DNA from: a virus
IMG/VR virus record: IMGVR_UViG_3300017971_000855
Location: 1-20,735 of that record
DNA: 20,735 nucleotides
Strand: one strand, 5' to 3'
The position numbers were made by a program, and so were the translations under genes. A model generated the notes under the pieces. It ran no database searches. It was not told where the DNA came from and worked only from the letters and a program-made list of their open reading frames with translations. Position 1 is the first letter of the stretch. Every line of letters starts with the position of its first letter. Below are positions 18,434 through 20,735 of the stretch, in pieces.

Positions 18434-19261
18434 ATGGAAATCTACGACGTTTCCACAGTCAAGCCATTCATCAATCTGCTGGTGTATTCCGAGCCCGGCG
18501 TGGGAAAGACCACGCTGGCAGCATCAGCACAGGCCCACCCCGAGCTTCGTGACGTTCTGGTGCTCAATATCGAGGGTGGGCTTATCTCGGTGGCTGGTGT
18601 CAAAGGACTCAAAGCCGTTGACATTAAGTCGGTGGACCACCTAGAAGAGGTGTTCTGGAAGATCACCAACAAGGAGAAGGGATTCGACCGGTTCAAGACG
18701 GTCGTTATTGATAGCGGGTCCGAGCTTCAGACGCAGGACCTGGAAATGATCGCCACCAACGCGTGGAATGCAGACCAGGAGCTGCCCGAGCAGAAACGCA
18801 AGCGCAAGAGTCGAGACGACCTGTGGCAAGAGGATTACGGCACCAATACGGCCAAGCTCAAGCGCTTGTTCCGGTGGTATCGTGACGCCCCATTCAACAC
18901 AGTAATCACGGCTCTATCACGGGAGAATTACGCTCGCCGTGTAGCTCGCAACCAGGACACGCCACCCAAGCTCGAGAGCGTCACACCGGCTTTCACCGAG
19001 AAGCTAGGGCAAGCCGTGATGGGGTACTGCGACATGGTGTGGTATATGTACCTCGACAACGAAGGAAACCGCAAGATGCTCACCCGTCAAGAGGGAGTGT
19101 ATCGCGCCAAAACCCGTGGCCACCGGTTCGCGGACGGGCTGGGCCAAGTGGTAGACGACCCGGATCTGGCGTCCATTTATGACTTGCTCCTCTCCTCTGA
19201 GGGGTTCAAGAACGAGAAACCAAAGGGTGATAAACCCACAACCGACAAGAAGGAGAATTGA
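18434..19261 (+). CDS. Sak4-like RecA-fold ATPase (AAA_24 family)
   Basis: 275 residues. Walker A is YSEPGVGKTT (18-27) and Walker B is TVVIDSGSE (D93). The N-terminus (STVKPFINLLVYSEPGVGKTTLA) and the order of motifs match the phage nucleotide-binding proteins of PF13479, which include the Sak4 single-strand annealing recombinases. RRVARNQDTPPKLESVTPAFTEKLGQAVMGYCDMVWYM follows the core. The gene lies 1 nt after the nuclease stop and 1 nt before the DUF669 gene, a standard phage recombination trio. Confidence 0.88.
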   Translation: MEIYDVSTVKPFINLLVYSEPGVGKTTLAASAQAHPELRDVLVLNIEGGLISVAGVKGLKAVDIKSVDHLEEVFWKITNKEKGFDRFKTVVIDSGSELQTQDLEMIATNAWNADQELPEQKRKRKSRDDLWQEDYGTNTAKLKRLFRWYRDAPFNTVITALSRENYARRVARNQDTPPKLESVTPAFTEKLGQAVMGYCDMVWYMYLDNEGNRKMLTRQEGVYRAKTRGHRFADGLGQVVDDPDLASIYDLLLSSEGFKNEKPKGDKPTTDKKEN

Positions 19262-19262
19262 C

Positions 19263-19679
19263 ATGGCAGGGGACCCATTCGGACCGGAAATGGCAGATCA
19301 GGACGAGGCTTTCGAAGTAGATCTGCCCGAAGAGGAAGAGCAGGATTTCACAATTCCGGCCGGTATGTACACCGCTGGTGTGGCCGATGTCGTGAAGTCG
19401 ACCAGTAACGCTGGCAACCCGATGTGGATCTGGCATTTCCAGATCATGGAGGGGGAGCACGAGGGACACGTGCTGCGCCTCTACACCGCACTGACGCCAG
19501 CGGCCATGTGGAAACTGCGGGAGGTGATCGAGGCGACTGGTCTGGGACAAGGGGGTCAGACCAGCAAGTTCTCCCGGCAGGATGCCATCGGCAAGAAGTG
19601 CATGTTGTCTGTGGTGGACGACGAGTATCAGGGGACAAAGCGGTCATCCATCGACGGCTGTTACCCTCTAAACAGCTAG
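19263..19679 (+). CDS. DUF669-like protein, probable ssDNA-binding partner
   Basis: 138 residues from the ATG at 19263, GGAG upstream. An acidic start (ADQDEAFEVDLPEEEEQDF) precedes TIPAGMYTAGVADVVKSTSNAGNPMWIWHFQIMEGEHEGHVLRLYTAL, the DUF669 pattern. Proteins of this family sit next to Sak4-like ATPases and are thought to bind ssDNA. No direct proof is available in the sequence. Confidence 0.75.
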   Translation: MAGDPFGPEMADQDEAFEVDLPEEEEQDFTIPAGMYTAGVADVVKSTSNAGNPMWIWHFQIMEGEHEGHVLRLYTALTPAAMWKLREVIEATGLGQGGQTSKFSRQDAIGKKCMLSVVDDEYQGTKRSSIDGCYPLNS

Positions 19680-19691
19680 GGTGGATTTAGT

Positions 19692-19741
19692 GGGAGCGGG
19701 TGTCCGGGTTTCCCTCCCCCTTGTTTCGGACACCCGCTCCC
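19692..19741 (+). terminator. Perfect 15-bp hairpin after the recombination trio
   Basis: GGGAGCGGGTGTCCG (19692-19706) pairs perfectly with CGGACACCCGCTCCC (19727-19741); the loop is 20 nt and pyrimidine-rich. No T run follows, so an intrinsic terminator is unproven. A pause, RNA-stabilising hairpin or partial terminator that sets the level of the downstream methylase and polymerase genes is equally likely. Confidence 0.55.
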
Positions 19742-19754
19742 TCATGAGGTCAAA

Positions 19755-20291
19755 ATGACAGACGCATTAAAAACACGGAAAGGGGTCGCCGGGCCACAAG
19801 ACTGGACGACGGATCGGAACGTGTTCAACGCGATAGACAAGCATTTTCGGTTCACATTAGACGCCGCATGCCAGGAGCATAACTGCATGTGCGAAAACGG
19901 ACTCATGTACCCAGAACATGATGCCCTAACAGAAGACTGGGTCCCACCAAAAGGTGGCAGCGTTTGGTTAAACCCGCCTTACACCAGAGGCGTTATCAAT
20001 CAGTTTATGGAACGGGCCTACACACAGTCCAGGAAAAGGAAGATCACCGTGGTTGCCATTACCCACGTGTGCACCGACGTGTCGTGGTTCAAGGACTGGA
20101 TATGGGGCAAGGCATCGGCCATATGGCTCTTCACCAACCGCTTACCTTTTTGGCGCGTCAAGGACGGGCAGATTGTAAGTGGCAAGTCGCACCTGCCTCA
20201 CATGCTAAGCATCTATAGACCGGTACCTTCTTATGAATCGGTCTGGACTCGAGTACTGGCTTGGGATTGGAAAAATGATCGTCACATCTAG
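19755..20291 (+). CDS. Phage DNA N6-adenine methyltransferase (Dam-type)
   Basis: 178 residues. It belongs to the phage Dam family (PF05869): DWTTDRNVFNAIDKHFRFTLDAACQEHN, then ALTEDWVPPKGGSVWLNPPYTRGVINQF with the catalytic NPPY motif (73-76), then ITVVAITHVCTDVSWFKDWI and LPFWR. It lacks a separate target-recognition domain, as is normal in this family. A likely role is methylating phage DNA against host restriction. The start lies shortly after the large hairpin, and the end overlaps the polymerase gene by 17 nt. Confidence 0.88.
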   Translation: MTDALKTRKGVAGPQDWTTDRNVFNAIDKHFRFTLDAACQEHNCMCENGLMYPEHDALTEDWVPPKGGSVWLNPPYTRGVINQFMERAYTQSRKRKITVVAITHVCTDVSWFKDWIWGKASAIWLFTNRLPFWRVKDGQIVSGKSHLPHMLSIYRPVPSYESVWTRVLAWDWKNDRHI

Positions 20292-20735
20292 TCAGTTCCC
20301 ACACGTGATTTCGCGTCTGCATCAGTGCAAGACATTGTACGTGGACTGCGAAACCACCGGGTTGCAGATGTGGCGAGACGACCGTTTGTGCGGCATCGCA
20401 GTAGAGGGAGACGGCCAGAGCTATTATTTCCCATTTCGACATGGGGAAGGGGAGAACCTACCGCTCCACTCCATGACTGCTTTTCGCAATCTCCTGTCGT
20501 CGCCGAAGATCACATATGTCGGGTTCAACTACGGATTCGACATGGAATTCCTGTACCGAGACGGTGTGCCCTACGCACCAAAAATCGAAGACGTACAGAC
20601 CATGGCGCATCTCCTTAATGAGAACGAGCCAAAGGCTACGCTCAAAGCCCTAGGTGCCAAGTATATAGGGTCGGAAGCCGAGGAGGAAGAACAGAAGCTC
20701 AACGACGAACTAAAGAAAAGGAAACTCAAAAAGGG
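20275..20735 (+). CDS. Family A DNA polymerase, N-terminal 3'-5' exonuclease part, truncated by the edge
   Basis: 153 codons are open from the ATG at 20275 to the right edge. KTLYVDCETTGL carries exonuclease motif I (D24, E26) and YVGFNYGFDMEFLYRDG motif II (N85, D89), as in the DnaQ-like proofreading domain of Pol I-type phage polymerases. DVQTMAHLLNENEPKATLKALGAKYIG follows. The polymerase domain is expected beyond the window. The start overlaps the methylase gene; no other start shows a better context. Confidence 0.85.
   Translation, partial: MIVTSSQFPHVISRLHQCKTLYVDCETTGLQMWRDDRLCGIAVEGDGQSYYFPFRHGEGENLPLHSMTAFRNLLSSPKITYVGFNYGFDMEFLYRDGVPYAPKIEDVQTMAHLLNENEPKATLKALGAKYIGSEAEEEEQKLNDELKKRKLKK

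Overview
The window is part of a tailed double-stranded DNA bacteriophage genome, or a prophage copy of one. It carries an HK97-type head module (prohead protease, portal fused to a MuF-like domain, large and small terminase), a RusA resolvase, a replication and recombination module (PrimPol-helicase, PD-(D/E)XK nuclease, Sak4-like ATPase, DUF669 protein, Dam-type methylase, family A DNA polymerase) and many small genes typical of phage early regions. Strong AGGAGG ribosome binding sites and sigma70-like promoters with an extended -10 point to a bacterial host. I cannot name the host. No integrase is seen.

Layout. Positions 1-6854 are mostly leftward: RusA, terminase small subunit, terminase large subunit and portal-MuF, then the prohead protease, which runs off the left edge. 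A rightward cassette of eight small genes (792-2474) with its own promoter interrupts this operon between portal and protease. Positions 6855-7792 hold no convincing gene. This divergent control region carries at least 17 copies of GTTGCA/TGCAAC in about 360 bp, perfect palindromes and a repeated hairpin. A rightward operon of small unknown genes starts at about 7829 and ends at 13151. A second starts at about 13310 (regulators, zinc ribbons, HTH protein, PrimPol-helicase, a deoxyribosyltransferase-like protein). A third starts at about 16918 (zinc-motif protein, nuclease, ATPase, DUF669, methylase, polymerase) and runs off the right edge.

The most unusual system is in the 8.0-10.6 kb operon. 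Six self-cleaving hammerhead ribozymes can be read directly from the sequence. One is a type III ribozyme in the leader (8048-8101). Five are type I ribozymes sitting between the stop codon of one gene and the ribosome binding site of the next (starting at 8364, 8681, 9070, 9952 and 10549). All have the CUGANGA and GAA cores, stems I-III and a permitted cleavage nucleotide. The copies differ in stem sequence while keeping the pairing. In all five type I copies the stem II loop is also complementary to the bases just 3' of stem I (UAGCU/AGCUA in one copy, UGGU/ACCA in the other four), which indicates a covarying pseudoknot. If active, the array would cut the polycistronic mRNA into units of one or two genes. 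Each downstream message would have a short 5'-OH leader, and each upstream message would carry a folded ribozyme at its 3' end. This would do by RNA catalysis what RNase III sites do in T7 early mRNA. The processing role is inference; the ribozyme folds are seen in the sequence.

Other features of note are a highly structured 220-nt leader before the first ribozyme, a pseudoknot-capable element at 11077-11141 occupying a ribozyme-like position, two in-genome paralogue families (the CLCGCG/GHD zinc-motif proteins and the HYxI...RCDC proteins), and a promoter family with related spacers.
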